A stretch of DNA of 41,672 nucleotides, taken from Elusimicrobiota bacterium. GTDB lineage: Bacteria > Elusimicrobiota > Elusimicrobia > UBA1565 > UBA9628. The position numbers and the translations under genes are program-made. The notes under the pieces were generated by a model. That model saw only the letters and a program-made list of their open reading frames with translations, made no database searches and was not told where the DNA came from. Positions 1-8,601 of the stretch are shown in pieces (position 1 is the stretch's first letter; each line of letters opens with the position of its first letter). The stretch lies in NCBI GenBank assembly GCA_016207605.1, contig JACQPJ010000014.1, positions 1 through 41,672 of the forward strand. The letters run 5' to 3'.

Positions 1-33
1 AGATGCGGTTGAGGAAGGCCTCGCAGCATCTAG
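1..33 (-). repeat. Copy A (cut by window edge) of a ~60-bp hairpin repeat
   Basis: Read on the minus strand this starts with CTAGATGC and ends at the window edge with GCATCT, forming a 6-bp stem. It matches the first half of the copies at 21423 and 29573. The TAG inside the opening CTAG is the stop codon of the FecR-domain gene, so the repeat begins at that gene's end. The second hairpin would lie outside the window. Confidence 0.65.
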
Positions 34-1244
34 CGACGGGGGATGGTCATGCTGCCGGAGCCGGTGTTGGCGCCGTCGTCATAGGCAACCGCCGCGTCGA
101 TCTGCCCCCCCGCCTGACCGTCGCGGTTGACGAAGAAGATGGTGTAGAAGCAGGTGGACGCGGTACAGCCGGGCTGGACCATCCCGAAGGTCAGCGTTGC
201 GGCGCCCGAAAGGCCGTCCCACGAAGGCAGGTTCAACAGCGTGGTGTTGAAGTTGCCCGTGGGCCCGGGAGGGGTGGTGATGGACGCGGCGCTGCCCGGG
301 ACGAAGGAGCGCGCGTTGAAATCCGCGGAGAGATGGATGTCCCAGGTGGTGCCGGGCGGAAAGGCGGCGCCGACGCCGTTGAAGGCGGCGCTGGCGTCGT
401 AAGCCCCGATTCCTTGGAGCTGGCGGATGCTGTCCCAGGAAGAAACGGCCCCCTCGGGCAGAACGGGGGTCTGCTGCTCGACGGACGCCAAGTGGGCGTC
501 CAGGGACGTCGTGTCCACGGGCCCGCTCGGCGCGGGCTCCTCGGAGGCCGGGGCGTCTTGGGCCTGCCCGGGGACGGCGGGGCCGGCCGGAGCCGGCTTG
601 GACGGCGACAGGGGACCGCCCAGGGAGTCCAGCATCTCCCGAGAGGCCGCGAAGGCCTGGCTCGGCGCGCTCCCGGCGGCGATGACGGTCGCGAAGTCCG
701 GCCTGTCCACGTCGGTGGAGCCGGCCTCGTTGGCAACGGTGATCCGGCCCGACTTGAGGACGACCGTCGCCTGATCGGCGGCGACCACCCCCATGACGTC
801 GGTCCCGTGGATGCCGATCGTGCACATCGGGAGCCTGACCTTCATGTTGGAGGGGGCCCTCCGAGCGATCTTGCCCGTGATGAACCGGAAAACGCCTTGA
901 ATCACGCTGACCGACGCCGCCCCGATCCCGCTCGACGGGTCATAGACGAACTCATCGAGGACCAGGGACGTGTTGGGGCCGATCGTGAACACGGTCTCGT
1001 CGCGCAGCAGGATCTGCAGGCGGCCCGCGGCGTCGGTGGTGATGCGGTCGTTGAGGTACACGGGCTGGCCGCTGCCCAGCACGCGGCCGACCGCGGGCGA
1101 GCCCTCGGAGCGGGCCTCCACGCGCCCGCGCACGATCGCCGCCGAGCCGATGCGGAGCAGACCCGGAACGGCCGCTTGGGCCGCCGCGAAGACCGGCAGC
1201 CCGCCCCACAGCGCCAGGAACGCCGCGTCTCGAAAAGCTCTCAC
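30..1244 (-). CDS. FecR-domain secreted protein
   Basis: Predicted exported protein of 404 residues. A hydrophobic N-terminus (about residues 4-24, ending AAAQA) looks like a signal peptide. A FecR domain follows (about 30-170), with typical features such as LRDETVFTIGPNTSLVLDEF and IHGTD. A Pro/Ala-rich linker (about 195-225) leads to a beta-rich C-terminal region without a family I recognise. In known systems FecR domains sense or bind in the periplasm or envelope. Here the gene lies just downstream of a TPR/barrel gene on the same strand and near a CHASE2 kinase, which suggests an envelope-sensing role (inference). I chose the GTG at 1244 because a TTGACG/TACACT promoter lies directly upstream and the signal peptide starts cleanly there. 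An ATG at 1289 would add 15 residues. The ORF track's 525-residue version is too long. Confidence 0.8.
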   Translation of the reverse strand: MRAFRDAAFLALWGGLPVFAAAQAAVPGLLRIGSAAIVRGRVEARSEGSPAVGRVLGSGQPVYLNDRITTDAAGRLQILLRDETVFTIGPNTSLVLDEFVYDPSSGIGAASVSVIQGVFRFITGKIARRAPSNMKVRLPMCTIGIHGTDVMGVVAADQATVVLKSGRITVANEAGSTDVDRPDFATVIAAGSAPSQAFAASREMLDSLGGPLSPSKPAPAGPAVPGQAQDAPASEEPAPSGPVDTTSLDAHLASVEQQTPVLPEGAVSSWDSIRQLQGIGAYDASAAFNGVGAAFPPGTTWDIHLSADFNARSFVPGSAASITTPPGPTGNFNTTLLNLPSWDGLSGAATLTFGMVQPGCTASTCFYTIFFVNRDGQAGGQIDAAVAYDDGANTGSGSMTIPRR

Positions 1245-1253
1245 CCTTGTCTG

Positions 1254-1283
1254 AGTGTAACCCCGGGTTTCCCCCCGCGTCAA
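1254..1283 (-). promoter_or_regulatory. Promoter before FecR gene, near-leaderless
   Basis: On the minus strand TTGACG (1283-1278) and TACACT (1259-1254) are separated by 18 bases. The GTG start follows 9 bases after the -10 element, so transcription would begin within about 2-3 bases of the start codon. There is no convincing Shine-Dalgarno sequence. Confidence 0.5.
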
Positions 1284-1321
1284 GCCCATTGGGCGAGCTT
1301 GCCAACCGGCAAACTGCTTGA

Positions 1322-2629
1322 TCAGAGGCCGGCCTCCCAGCGATAGGTCAGCATGGCGGCGGCCTTGTTGTTGGTATAGGAGTAATTCAGCAGGGAGGAG
1401 ACATCCTGGAAGTACTCGTACGTAAAGGTCCAGGCGAAGTCTCTCAAGGACGACGCGAGGAAGCCGAGCGTCGTCCCGAATGTCGCGCGCGCGCGCCAGG
1501 TGTTGTCGCGCCGGCGGCTGGCGCTGATGAACGGATCGTGGCCCTCGTAGGAATCCCAGTTCACGGCCAGGTCCGAGGACAGGAACATGCCCCGGCCGAT
1601 CAGCCACGAGTGATGGAGGTTGGCCCCATCGCGGTTGAAGGACTCGGCGCGAAACGAGGCGCGCTTGATCGTGTGGACGTAGGCCAGGCCGGCCTTCAGG
1701 CGGGGAGTCAGGGCGTACTCGGCGCCCAACGCCCCGTCGATCTGGACGCCGTTGCGGCGCGCAGCGGTCGGGATGGCGCTCGTGGCCGAAAAATCCTGGT
1801 AGCGATCGCGGCCTTCCACGTACAGCCCCAGCCCGCCGGGGAAGCGGCGGTCGACGCGCAGGGCCGCCCCGCGGGCGCGCAGATAGGTGGACTGGGCCAG
1901 CAGGAGATGCTCGAACGTCAGGGAGGGGGTGACGTCGAGAAGCTCGGACTTGAAGGCGATCCCGCCGTTGAGGGCATAATCCTGCAGGTCGAGGGCGTCC
2001 AGGAGGGTCTGCTCCGCGCGATAGTAGGCGAGAGACCCGAACAGCCGGCGCCGCGGATCGTCGGCGAGGTCGCGTTCGGCGTCCACGCGGGCCAGCAGGA
2101 CGGCCGCGGTGTCGTCGCGCCGCTGGGAGCCCGACTGCAGGGGAATGGGGGCGTCGAAGAGGAGGCTCTGGCCTGAAGCGGGCGCGGCGTTGCGGTTGGA
2201 ATAATACTCAAAGCCCGCGCCGACGAGGACGCTCAGCCTCGCGTGCTGACCGCCGCGCCGGACCAGACGCTTGAAGGCGGCGAGGCGCTCGCGTATCTCG
2301 GGGGCCGGGGCGGCCGCGCTCAGCACATCCAGCTCCTGGTCGGCGTCCTGGAAACTCCCCAGGCGGAACAGGAGCGCGGCGCGCAGCAGCCTGGCATCCT
2401 GACGCTGGGGAGCGACGGCCAGAACGCGGTCCAAGGCGGCCAAGGCGGCGCGCAGGTTGCCGGCAGTCGCTTCCTGCCGCGCGAAGCGAAGGTTGAGCTC
2501 GACGTTGTCGGGGTCGGCGAGAATCTGTTCGAAGGCGACCGCCGCGTCCCCTGCGCGGGGCGGGACCGCGGGGGGGACGCCCGCGCGGATCGGGGCGGCG
2601 AGGAGCATCAAAAACGGAAACAAGAGCAT
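1322..2629 (-). CDS. TPR protein with outer-membrane beta-barrel domain
   Basis: A 435-residue predicted outer-membrane protein. It opens with a short signal peptide (MLLFPFLMLLAAPIRAG). Two to three TPR-like helical repeats follow (about residues 26-130, e.g. NLRAALAALDRVLAVAP). The rest (about 140-435) alternates aromatic and polar residues in strand-like blocks, as in transmembrane barrels, and ends in a strand AMLTYRWEAGL. The layout resembles TPR-plus-barrel proteins of the surface lipoprotein assembly modifier type, but I cannot assign a family with certainty. It ends 33-77 bases before the FecR gene on the same strand and is divergent from the CHASE2 kinase, so the three may form one envelope sensing unit. 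The start is the ATG at 2629. A weak TAAAAC box lies 6 bases upstream, so it too may be leaderless. Confidence 0.75.
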   Translation of the reverse strand: MLLFPFLMLLAAPIRAGVPPAVPPRAGDAAVAFEQILADPDNVELNLRFARQEATAGNLRAALAALDRVLAVAPQRQDARLLRAALLFRLGSFQDADQELDVLSAAAPAPEIRERLAAFKRLVRRGGQHARLSVLVGAGFEYYSNRNAAPASGQSLLFDAPIPLQSGSQRRDDTAAVLLARVDAERDLADDPRRRLFGSLAYYRAEQTLLDALDLQDYALNGGIAFKSELLDVTPSLTFEHLLLAQSTYLRARGAALRVDRRFPGGLGLYVEGRDRYQDFSATSAIPTAARRNGVQIDGALGAEYALTPRLKAGLAYVHTIKRASFRAESFNRDGANLHHSWLIGRGMFLSSDLAVNWDSYEGHDPFISASRRRDNTWRARATFGTTLGFLASSLRDFAWTFTYEYFQDVSSLLNYSYTNNKAAAMLTYRWEAGL

Positions 2630-2670
2630 GAAGAGGTTTTAATATGCAAGCATTTTAAAGAGCGAAAGAT

Positions 2671-4728
2671 ATGGGGCATCGTGAGGCCGCATGGCGATGG
2701 GCTCAGACGCTTGTGCCGTCCCTGCTTTTGCTGGGCGCCTTGGCCCTGCGCCTGGCGCGCGTCGAGACCCTCCAAGCGTACCAGGATAAGATCTTCGACG
2801 CGTACCAGGCGTTGAGCCCGCGGCCCTACCGGTCCGCCCCGGTCCGCGTCATCGACATTGACGACGAGAGCCTGGCGCGGCTGGGCCCCTGGCCCTGGCC
2901 GCGGCCGCTGATGGCGCGGCTTATGACACGCCTCTCCGAGCTCGGCGCGGCGGCCGTCGCCCTCGACATCGTTTTTTCCGAACCCGACCGGACCTCGCCG
3001 CGCCGGCTCGCGGACCTGATGCCGAACCTCCCCGAGACCGCCGCCTTCCGGGAGAAGGCGCGCCTGCTGCCGGACCACGACGCCCTCCTGGCGCAGGCCA
3101 TGGCCCGGACCCGCGCGGCGGCCGGCTTCATGCTCACCGACCGAGCCAGCCCGGCCGCGCCGGCGCTCAAGGCCGGCATCGCCTACGCCGGAGACAGCCC
3201 CTTAAGCTACCTGGGGGACTTTTCCGGCGCCGTCCTCAACCTGCCGGAGCTGGAGGGGGCGGCGGCGGGCCACGGGTTCCTGAACTTCATCCCCGAGGGG
3301 GACGGCATCGTCCGCCGCGTCCCGCTCCTCCTGCGCAAGGGCCCGGTCGTCTACCCCTCCCTGGCGCTCGAGGCGCTGCGCCTGGCCCAGGGAGCCGACG
3401 GACTGGCCGTCAAATCCTCCGGCGCCAGCCGCGTGCCCAGCTTCGGCCAGCACACGGGCATCAACTCGGTCAAGGTCGGCGCGCTTGTCCTGCCGACCGA
3501 CGCGGCGGGACGTTTCCGGCCGCATTATTCAGAGCCCTCCCCCGAACGGACGATCCCGGCGTGGCGCCTCCTCGAGCCCGTTTTCCCCAAGGAGAGGGTC
3601 GCCGGCGCCATCGCGCTGGTCGGGTCCAGCGCGCCCAGGCTGCAGGATCTGCACGCAACCCCGCTCCATCCCGCCGCGCCCGGGGTCGAGATCCAGGCCC
3701 AAATCGTGGAACAGGCCCTGCTCGGGGCCTTCCTGCGCCGCCCGGATTGGGCCGACGGCGCCGAGGCCGCCTACCTGCTCGCCCTGGGAGGTCTGCTCAT
3801 CCTCCTCCTGCCGCGGCTGGGAGCCGCGTGGTGCGGCATCTGGGGCCTGACGATGGCGGCGGCGGCTTTCCCCTTGTCCTGGTACGCCTATTCCCGCCTC
3901 CATTGGCTCCTGGATCCGCTGTTCCCGTCGCTGGCCGCGCTGGCCATCTACACGGCCTCCTCCCTGATCGGACGCCTGCGCGACGAGGCGGAGCGCAGGA
4001 GGCTGCTGATCCTCGACGCGGCCAAGGACCATTTCGTCTCCACCGTGTCGCACGACCTGCGCGGCCCCGTCAACGCCATGATCATGGTCGTCCAGGCGAT
4101 GCGCGCGGGTCTCTACGGCCCCCTCAACGAAAAGCAGAGCCAGAACCTGCTGCGGGTGGAGACCGCGGGCTGGCAGCTGGTCCTGCTCATCTCGAACATC
4201 CTGGACGCGGCCAAGATCAAGGCCGGCCGCATGAAGCTGCACCGGCAGGAGGTCCGGCCGCGGGAGCTGGTGTCGCCCGTCGTCGAGATCTTCGCGCTGG
4301 TAGCCGCCTCCAGGGGAACGGCCCTGGAGACGCGGGTCCCGGACGACCTGCCCCCCCTCTTCGCCGACCGGGAGAAGCTCGAGCAGGTGGTCAACAACCT
4401 CGTGTCGAACGCGCTCAAGTTCACGCCGACGGGCGGGCGCATCATCGTCGGCGCGGAACTCGACGGGGACGGCGTGCGCTTCCGCGTGGACGACACGGGT
4501 CGCGGAATCGCCGCCGAGGACATCCCCAAGCTCTTTCAGGAGTTCCAGCAGCTCGATGCGGGTCTGCGCAAGGAGCTTAAGATCGCGGGAACGGGCCTGG
4601 GGCTGGCGATCTGCCGGACCATCATCGAGGCGCACGGCGGCAGGATCTGGGTCGAATCGGAGAAGGGGAAAGGCTCCTCGTTCCTCTTCACCATCCCCGC
4701 GCGGGCGCACGGCGCCCCCACCGCGTAG
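2671..4728 (+). CDS. CHASE2-domain sensor histidine kinase
   Basis: A 685-residue membrane-bound sensor kinase. An N-terminal transmembrane helix (about 13-33) is followed by a large extracytoplasmic CHASE2 domain (about 35-345, including VRVIDIDDESLARLGPWPWPR and ALDIVFSEPD). Three closely spaced transmembrane helices (about 366-438) lead to a HisKA domain with phospho-acceptor His461 in FVSTVSHDLRGP. The ATPase domain shows an N box (NNLVSNALKF), G1 (DDTGRGI) and G2 (GTGLGLAI). No receiver domain or response regulator is encoded next to it, so its partner must be elsewhere. CHASE2 proteins often neighbour FecR genes, as here. The start ATG at 2671 has only a weak GA-rich ribosome site, and the divergent intergenic gap is 41 bases. 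Confidence 0.92.
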   Translation: MGHREAAWRWAQTLVPSLLLLGALALRLARVETLQAYQDKIFDAYQALSPRPYRSAPVRVIDIDDESLARLGPWPWPRPLMARLMTRLSELGAAAVALDIVFSEPDRTSPRRLADLMPNLPETAAFREKARLLPDHDALLAQAMARTRAAAGFMLTDRASPAAPALKAGIAYAGDSPLSYLGDFSGAVLNLPELEGAAAGHGFLNFIPEGDGIVRRVPLLLRKGPVVYPSLALEALRLAQGADGLAVKSSGASRVPSFGQHTGINSVKVGALVLPTDAAGRFRPHYSEPSPERTIPAWRLLEPVFPKERVAGAIALVGSSAPRLQDLHATPLHPAAPGVEIQAQIVEQALLGAFLRRPDWADGAEAAYLLALGGLLILLLPRLGAAWCGIWGLTMAAAAFPLSWYAYSRLHWLLDPLFPSLAALAIYTASSLIGRLRDEAERRRLLILDAAKDHFVSTVSHDLRGPVNAMIMVVQAMRAGLYGPLNEKQSQNLLRVETAGWQLVLLISNILDAAKIKAGRMKLHRQEVRPRELVSPVVEIFALVAASRGTALETRVPDDLPPLFADREKLEQVVNNLVSNALKFTPTGGRIIVGAELDGDGVRFRVDDTGRGIAAEDIPKLFQEFQQLDAGLRKELKIAGTGLGLAICRTIIEAHGGRIWVESEKGKGSSFLFTIPARAHGAPTA

Positions 4729-4776
4729 GCGATCGCGCCGAGTGAAGCGCCCGCCGCCATCCGACGGGAAAATTGC

Positions 4777-4782
4777 TATACT
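4777..4782 (+). promoter_or_regulatory. -10 element of metK
   Basis: TATACT lies 27 bases before the metK start, with no clear -35. The predicted leader of about 20 bases contains a GGGAGGG ribosome site. It is far too short to hold a SAM riboswitch. The upstream 12-mer CGGGAAAATTGC is repeated near position 8104. Confidence 0.45.
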
Positions 4783-4809
4783 CGCCCTCCCCGGGAGGGA
4801 TCAACGAAC

Positions 4810-6018
4810 ATGCAGCGAAAAGGCAAGTATTTCTTCAACTCCGAGTCCGTGACCGAGGGGCACCCCGACAAGGTCTGCGACCAGATTTCCGACGCCGTGC
4901 TCGACGCGGTCCTGGCCCAGGACCCCCTGAGCCGCGTGGGCTGCGAGACCTTCGTCTCCCGCGGGCTGGTGATCGTCGGCGGAGAGATCACGACCCGCGC
5001 CTGGGTGGACGTGGACAAGCTGGTGCGCGAGGTCGTCGCCGACATCGGCTACACCCGCCCGGAATACGCCTTCGACGCCGCCTCCTGCGCGGTCCTCAAC
5101 GCCATCGGCCGCCAGTCCCCGGACATCGCCCAGGGCGTGGACACGGGCGGCGCGGGCGACCAGGGCATCATGTTCGGCTACGCCGTGCGCGAGACGCCGG
5201 AGCTCATGCCGCTGCCGATCATGCTCGCCCATAAGCTCACCCGCCGCCTGGCCGAGGTGCGCCGCTCCGGGGAGCTCAAGTACCTGGGCCCGGACGGCAA
5301 GTCCCAGGTCTCGGTCGAGTACTTGGACGGCCGCGCCCTGCGCGCCGACACCGTGGTGCTCTCCACTCAGCATGGCCCGGAGATTCTGGACAAGTCCGGC
5401 GAGCAGATCACCGAGAAGGCGCGCAAGGAGATCATCGACGTGGTGATCCGCCCGGTCCTGGGCAAGCGGCTCATCGATGAGAAGACCCGCTTCCTCATCA
5501 ATCCCACCGGAAAGTTCGTGGTCGGCGGCCCCGCCTCCGACGCGGGCGTGACCGGCCGCAAGATCATCGTGGACACCTACGGCGGCCGCGCCCCGCACGG
5601 CGGCGGCGCCTTCTCCGGCAAGGACCCGACGAAGGTGGACCGCTCGGCCTGCTACATGGCCCGCTGCATCGCCAAGAACGTGGTCGCGGCGGGGCTGGCC
5701 GACGAGTGCACCGTCCAGCTCGCCTACGCCATCGGCGTGGCCGAGCCCGTCGGCGTCTACTTCGACGCCCACGGCACCGGACACGCCGACGAGGCCCGCA
5801 TCGAGGCCGCCGTGCGCCGGCACTTCCCGATGACGCCCAAGGGCATCATCGACGCCTTCAAGCTCCGCCGCCCCATCTACCGCCCCACCGCCGCCTACGG
5901 CCACTTCGGCCGCGAGGAGAAGAACTTCGAGTGGGAGAAGACGGACAAGGCCGACGCCCTGCGCGAGGAAGTCCTCGGCCGGGCCGCGAAGGCCAAGAAG
6001 ACCCTCGCCCCCGCCTAG
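4810..6018 (+). CDS. metK: S-adenosylmethionine synthetase
   Basis: Methionine adenosyltransferase makes SAM from ATP and methionine in the cytosol. The 402-residue length is typical for the bacterial enzyme. Signature motifs are intact: [18 protein letters not shown] near the N-terminus (ATP/Mg site), [12 protein letters not shown], and the phosphate-binding loop [16 protein letters not shown]. The start is ATG at 4810, with a GGGAGGG site about 10 bases upstream. It ends 20 bases before the CoA-transferase A gene on the same strand, so the three genes are probably co-transcribed. I know no functional link between SAM synthesis and 3-oxoacid activation. Confidence 0.98.
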   Translation: MQRKGKYFFNSESVTEGHPDKVCDQISDAVLDAVLAQDPLSRVGCETFVSRGLVIVGGEITTRAWVDVDKLVREVVADIGYTRPEYAFDAASCAVLNAIGRQSPDIAQGVDTGGAGDQGIMFGYAVRETPELMPLPIMLAHKLTRRLAEVRRSGELKYLGPDGKSQVSVEYLDGRALRADTVVLSTQHGPEILDKSGEQITEKARKEIIDVVIRPVLGKRLIDEKTRFLINPTGKFVVGGPASDAGVTGRKIIVDTYGGRAPHGGGAFSGKDPTKVDRSACYMARCIAKNVVAAGLADECTVQLAYAIGVAEPVGVYFDAHGTGHADEARIEAAVRRHFPMTPKGIIDAFKLRRPIYRPTAAYGHFGREEKNFEWEKTDKADALREEVLGRAAKAKKTLAPA

Positions 6019-6038
6019 GAGCGTGTCCGAGTAATAGC

Positions 6039-6746
6039 GTGGACAAGACCGCCGCCTCCGCCGCGAAGGCGCTGGAGGCGGCGGGCGTCCGGGACGGCGC
6101 GACCGTCCTGGTCGGCGGCTTCGGCACCTGCGGCATCCCCGAGAACCTGCTCGCCGCCCTGCTCGCACGCGGAACCAAGAACCTCACGCTCGTCTCCAAC
6201 AACGCCGGCCTCGATGAGTTCGGCATCGGCCCGCTCCTGCGCGCCGGGCAGGTCCGCCGCATGATCATGTCGTACGGCGGGGAGTGCAAGGCCTTCGAGG
6301 AGATGACGCTCGACGGCCGCCTCCAGGTGGAGTGGAACCCGCAGGGGACTTTGGCCGAACGCCTGCGCGCGGGCGGGGCCGGCGTCGCCGGCTTCTACAC
6401 GCCGACCGGCTACGGCACCCCCGTAGCCGAGGGCAAAGAGACCCGCCAATTCGACGGACGCTGGCACGTCTTCGAGCGCGGCCTGCGCGGCGACATCGCG
6501 CTGATCAAGGCCTCCCAAGGCGACCGCCACGGCAACCTGATCTACCGCAAGACGACGCGCAACTTCAACCAGGTCATGGCCACCGCCGCCGAGCGCGTGA
6601 TCGCCGAGGTCGAGCGGCTCGTCGAGCCCGGAGCCCTGGACCCGGATCAGGTCCACACTCCGGGCATCTACGTGGACATGATCCTTCAAGGACCGCGCTA
6701 CGCCAAGCCCATCGAGAGGCTGACCCTGCGCGCCGCCCATGTCTGA
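6039..6746 (+). CDS. scoA: 3-oxoacid CoA-transferase subunit A
   Basis: The alpha subunit of a two-subunit family I CoA-transferase, which moves CoA from succinyl-CoA or another donor onto acetoacetate. Typical elements are [16 protein letters not shown] near the N-terminus, [33 protein letters not shown] and [16 protein letters not shown]. The 235-residue length fits ScoA/AtoD. The ORF track extends this frame upstream through metK. I place the start at the GTG at 6039, since it gives the usual N-terminus; an AGGAG sits 16 bases upstream, which is rather far. The gene overlaps scoB by 8 bases, indicating translational coupling. AtoD (acetate CoA-transferase) is the alternative name; substrate cannot be told from sequence. 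Confidence 0.92.
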   Translation: MDKTAASAAKALEAAGVRDGATVLVGGFGTCGIPENLLAALLARGTKNLTLVSNNAGLDEFGIGPLLRAGQVRRMIMSYGGECKAFEEMTLDGRLQVEWNPQGTLAERLRAGGAGVAGFYTPTGYGTPVAEGKETRQFDGRWHVFERGLRGDIALIKASQGDRHGNLIYRKTTRNFNQVMATAAERVIAEVERLVEPGALDPDQVHTPGIYVDMILQGPRYAKPIERLTLRAAHV

Positions 6747-7398
6747 GGACGCCCGCGTCGTCATCGCCCGCCAAGCAGGGCGTTTATTAAAGAACGGCGA
6801 CTACGTCAACCTCGGCATCGGCATCCCCACTCTCATCCCCAACTATCTGCCCCCGGGCGTGGAGATCGTCCTCCACACCGAGAACGGCATGCTCGGCTAC
6901 GGCCCCTACCCGCGCGAGGGCGAGCAGGACCCCGACCTCATCAACGCCAGCAAGGAGACGATCACGGAGCGCCCCGGCTGCTCCTACTTCGGCTCCCAGG
7001 AGTCCTTCGCGATGGTGCGCGGCGGCCATCTCGACGTCACCGTGCTCGGCGCCATGGAGGTCTCCGCCGACGGGGACCTGGCCAACTGGATGATCCCGGG
7101 CAAGAAGGTCAAGGGCATGGGCGGCGCCATGGACATGGTCGCCGGCGCCAAAAAAGTCATCGTCGCCATGGAGCACGCGACCAAGGACGGGCGCCCCAAG
7201 ATACTGCCCAAATGCTCCCTGCCTCTGACCGGCAAGGGCGTGGTGAATGCGATCGTGACGGAGCTGGCCTCCTTCGAGATCGGCACCGGCGGCCTGACCT
7301 TGACCGCCCTGAGCCCGGACTCCAGCCTGGACGCCGTGCGCAAGCTCACCGGCTGCCCCTTCCGGACCGCCGCGCGAGTCGCGGTCTACGCGCGCTAG
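6739..7398 (+). CDS. scoB: 3-oxoacid CoA-transferase subunit B
   Basis: The beta subunit of the CoA-transferase, 219 residues. It carries the catalytic glutamate in the [10 protein letters not shown] motif, which forms the glutamyl-CoA thioester intermediate in this family. Other conserved stretches are [35 protein letters not shown] and [17 protein letters not shown]. It starts inside the 3' end of scoA (8-base overlap), so the subunits should be made in equal amounts. With the acyl-CoA dehydrogenase at 14.6 kb it points to use or formation of ketone bodies and short-chain acyl-CoAs (inference). Confidence 0.94.
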   Translation: MSEDARVVIARQAGRLLKNGDYVNLGIGIPTLIPNYLPPGVEIVLHTENGMLGYGPYPREGEQDPDLINASKETITERPGCSYFGSQESFAMVRGGHLDVTVLGAMEVSADGDLANWMIPGKKVKGMGGAMDMVAGAKKVIVAMEHATKDGRPKILPKCSLPLTGKGVVNAIVTELASFEIGTGGLTLTALSPDSSLDAVRKLTGCPFRTAARVAVYAR

Positions 7399-7415
7399 AT
7401 GCGAGGCCTGAGCCG

Positions 7416-8081
7416 ATGAGGGCTTCCCTGCGCCTGGGCGTCGCCGCGCTCGCCGCGGGCATCGCCGCCATGATCCTGTGGCTGCGCGCGCACGCGCCCC
7501 CGCCCCTTGTCCCGCCCGGACCCGCGGCCGAGGTCTACACCGCGGCGAACGCCCCGGCGTCCCGGCTCCGGCTCGACGCCTTGACCCTTGCGGCCACCGG
7601 ATCCGCTCTCTCCGAGGCCCGCGCTCCCGGCCGGCCGCTGGACGCGGCGCCGGCTGCTCCCTCCACGTCCGCCGTCATGACCGAGGAAGCCCGCTCCGCG
7701 CGCAACGAAGAGCTCATCGCCGGCCTGGAGAAAGAGAAGTCCCGCATGGGCATCGCCCAGATCCTGCTCAAGGACGGCTCGCTCTCCGAGCCCCCCGGCG
7801 TCGTCCTGCGCGACGCCGACTCCCTCGCCGAGGCATGGTCCGCGGCCGGACTGCCCGGCCGCCCGCCGCGGATCGACTTCAAGCGCCGCATGGTCGTCTT
7901 CCTGACGGTCCCCGGCCGGATCACCGCCGTCAAGAACGTCGACGGCGAGCTCGAGGTGCGCTATCGCCTGTCGCCGCGGGCCAAGCCCGTGTCCCACCTA
8001 AAAATCCTGCTGAAATCCTCACGTTCCGTCGTCTTCATCGACGAAGCTCCCGCTTCGCTCTCGACTTCTTCGCGCCGCTAA
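7416..8081 (+). CDS. Membrane-anchored protein of unknown function
   Basis: A 221-residue protein with one N-terminal transmembrane helix (about 5-24) and a Pro/Ala-rich stretch (28-85). A soluble domain of unknown family follows (about 95-210). That domain has KDGSLSEPPGVVLRDADSLAEAW and a strand-rich end with RRMVVFLTVPGRITAV. I do not recognise the family. The pattern of a residue-rich linker followed by a small beta domain suggests an envelope-exposed role. It begins 17 bases after scoB with a GAGG ribosome site before the ATG at 7416, so it is probably the last gene of the metK-scoAB run. The ORF-track start at 7212 is inside scoB and is rejected. Confidence 0.6.
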   Translation: MRASLRLGVAALAAGIAAMILWLRAHAPPPLVPPGPAAEVYTAANAPASRLRLDALTLAATGSALSEARAPGRPLDAAPAAPSTSAVMTEEARSARNEELIAGLEKEKSRMGIAQILLKDGSLSEPPGVVLRDADSLAEAWSAAGLPGRPPRIDFKRRMVVFLTVPGRITAVKNVDGELEVRYRLSPRAKPVSHLKILLKSSRSVVFIDEAPASLSTSSRR

Positions 8082-8180
8082 CCTCCCAAACAGCCCTCAC
8101 GGCGGGAAAATTGCGGGAACTTTTTGCCCCCTCGTGCGTATACCTATGGGCGCACTCAAGCCGCCCTGGCAATCGAAAGA

Positions 8181-8193
8181 TATAACTGTTATA
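8181..8193. promoter_or_regulatory. Palindrome overlapping a -10 box, possible antitoxin operator
   Basis: TATAAC-T-GTTATA is a perfect 13-base palindrome. It overlaps a TATACT box (8190-8195) upstream of the toxin remnant and antitoxin. Ribbon-helix-helix antitoxins usually bind short inverted repeats of this kind at their own promoter. The link here is inference. Confidence 0.35.
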
Positions 8194-8236
8194 CTCATGC
8201 TGCGATTCGATAGCCAGGGTCGAAGACCTATGTTAC

Positions 8237-8350
8237 ATGGCCGTCTTCACGATGCGAGACGGACTGACACGGTTAATCACATGCCATCGAGCAGACAGGC
8301 GCCTGGAGAACATCTATGAAAAAAGCATGCAAACGCAAAGAAACTCCTAA
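8237..8350 (+). pseudogene. C-terminal remnant of a BrnT-type toxin
   Basis: This frame encodes 37 residues with VFTMRDGLTRLITCHRADRR and ENIYEK. This resembles the end of BrnT (DUF497) RNase toxins, which typically read as T.RG..IR.IS.R.A...E...YE. The neighbouring frame just upstream has RFDSQGR, as expected for the preceding toxin segment. One extra base near 8225 would separate the two, so a frameshift is likely. No N-terminal half of the toxin can be found upstream. The remnant overlaps the antitoxin start, which is the normal BrnT-BrnA gene order. It is below the ORF-track length limit. Confidence 0.45.
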
Positions 8351-8585
8351 GATGATTACCGCAGCGGAATTCGACCGCATGGCAGATGAGGGAGAGGACA
8401 TTACCCCGTATCTTGACTTGAAACATCCGATCGTGACCAAGGTACGCCGAGTCAACGTTGACTTCCCTGATTGGATGGTTCAACGGCTGGACCAAGAGGC
8501 GGTGAAGCTCAATATCTCCCGCCAGGCGGTCATCAAGACGTGGCTGCGCGAGCGCCTCGACCCGAATCACCGCATGACGCGTTAA
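8316..8585 (+). CDS. BrnA/CopG-type antitoxin
   Basis: An 89-residue protein with a C-terminal ribbon-helix-helix. The strand VNVDFPDWMVQRLD leads to a helix pair ending SRQAVIKTWLRERL, the usual end of BrnA-like antitoxins. The N-terminal part (MITAAEFDRMADEGEDITPYLD) matches the family's neutralising segment. Such proteins bind and silence a BrnT RNase toxin and repress their own operon. Here the toxin upstream appears to be reduced to a C-terminal remnant, so this is probably an orphan antitoxin. It is less GC-rich than its neighbours, consistent with acquisition. It starts at ATG 8316 and is followed by a terminator hairpin. Confidence 0.8.
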   Translation: MKKACKRKETPKMITAAEFDRMADEGEDITPYLDLKHPIVTKVRRVNVDFPDWMVQRLDQEAVKLNISRQAVIKTWLRERLDPNHRMTR

Positions 8586-8601
8586 GCGCCGCCGATTAAA
8601 G

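Noticed and set aside
3-1346. 447-residue plus-strand ORF over the FecR gene
   Set aside because: Antisense shadow of the FecR frame in GC-rich DNA; low-complexity Gly/Arg composition and no domain. The same reasoning removes most long ORFs in the track, e.g. 4801-6168 minus over metK and 8277-9977 minus over the membrane protein.
4770-4809. SAM riboswitch before metK
   Set aside because: The -10 box leaves a leader of only about 20 bases, too short for any SAM aptamer, and no aptamer motif is visible.
8134-8319. 61-residue ORF as a gene
   Set aside because: Only a short part (RFDSQGR) looks protein-like and fits the frameshifted toxin remnant; the rest is out of frame with the conserved toxin end.
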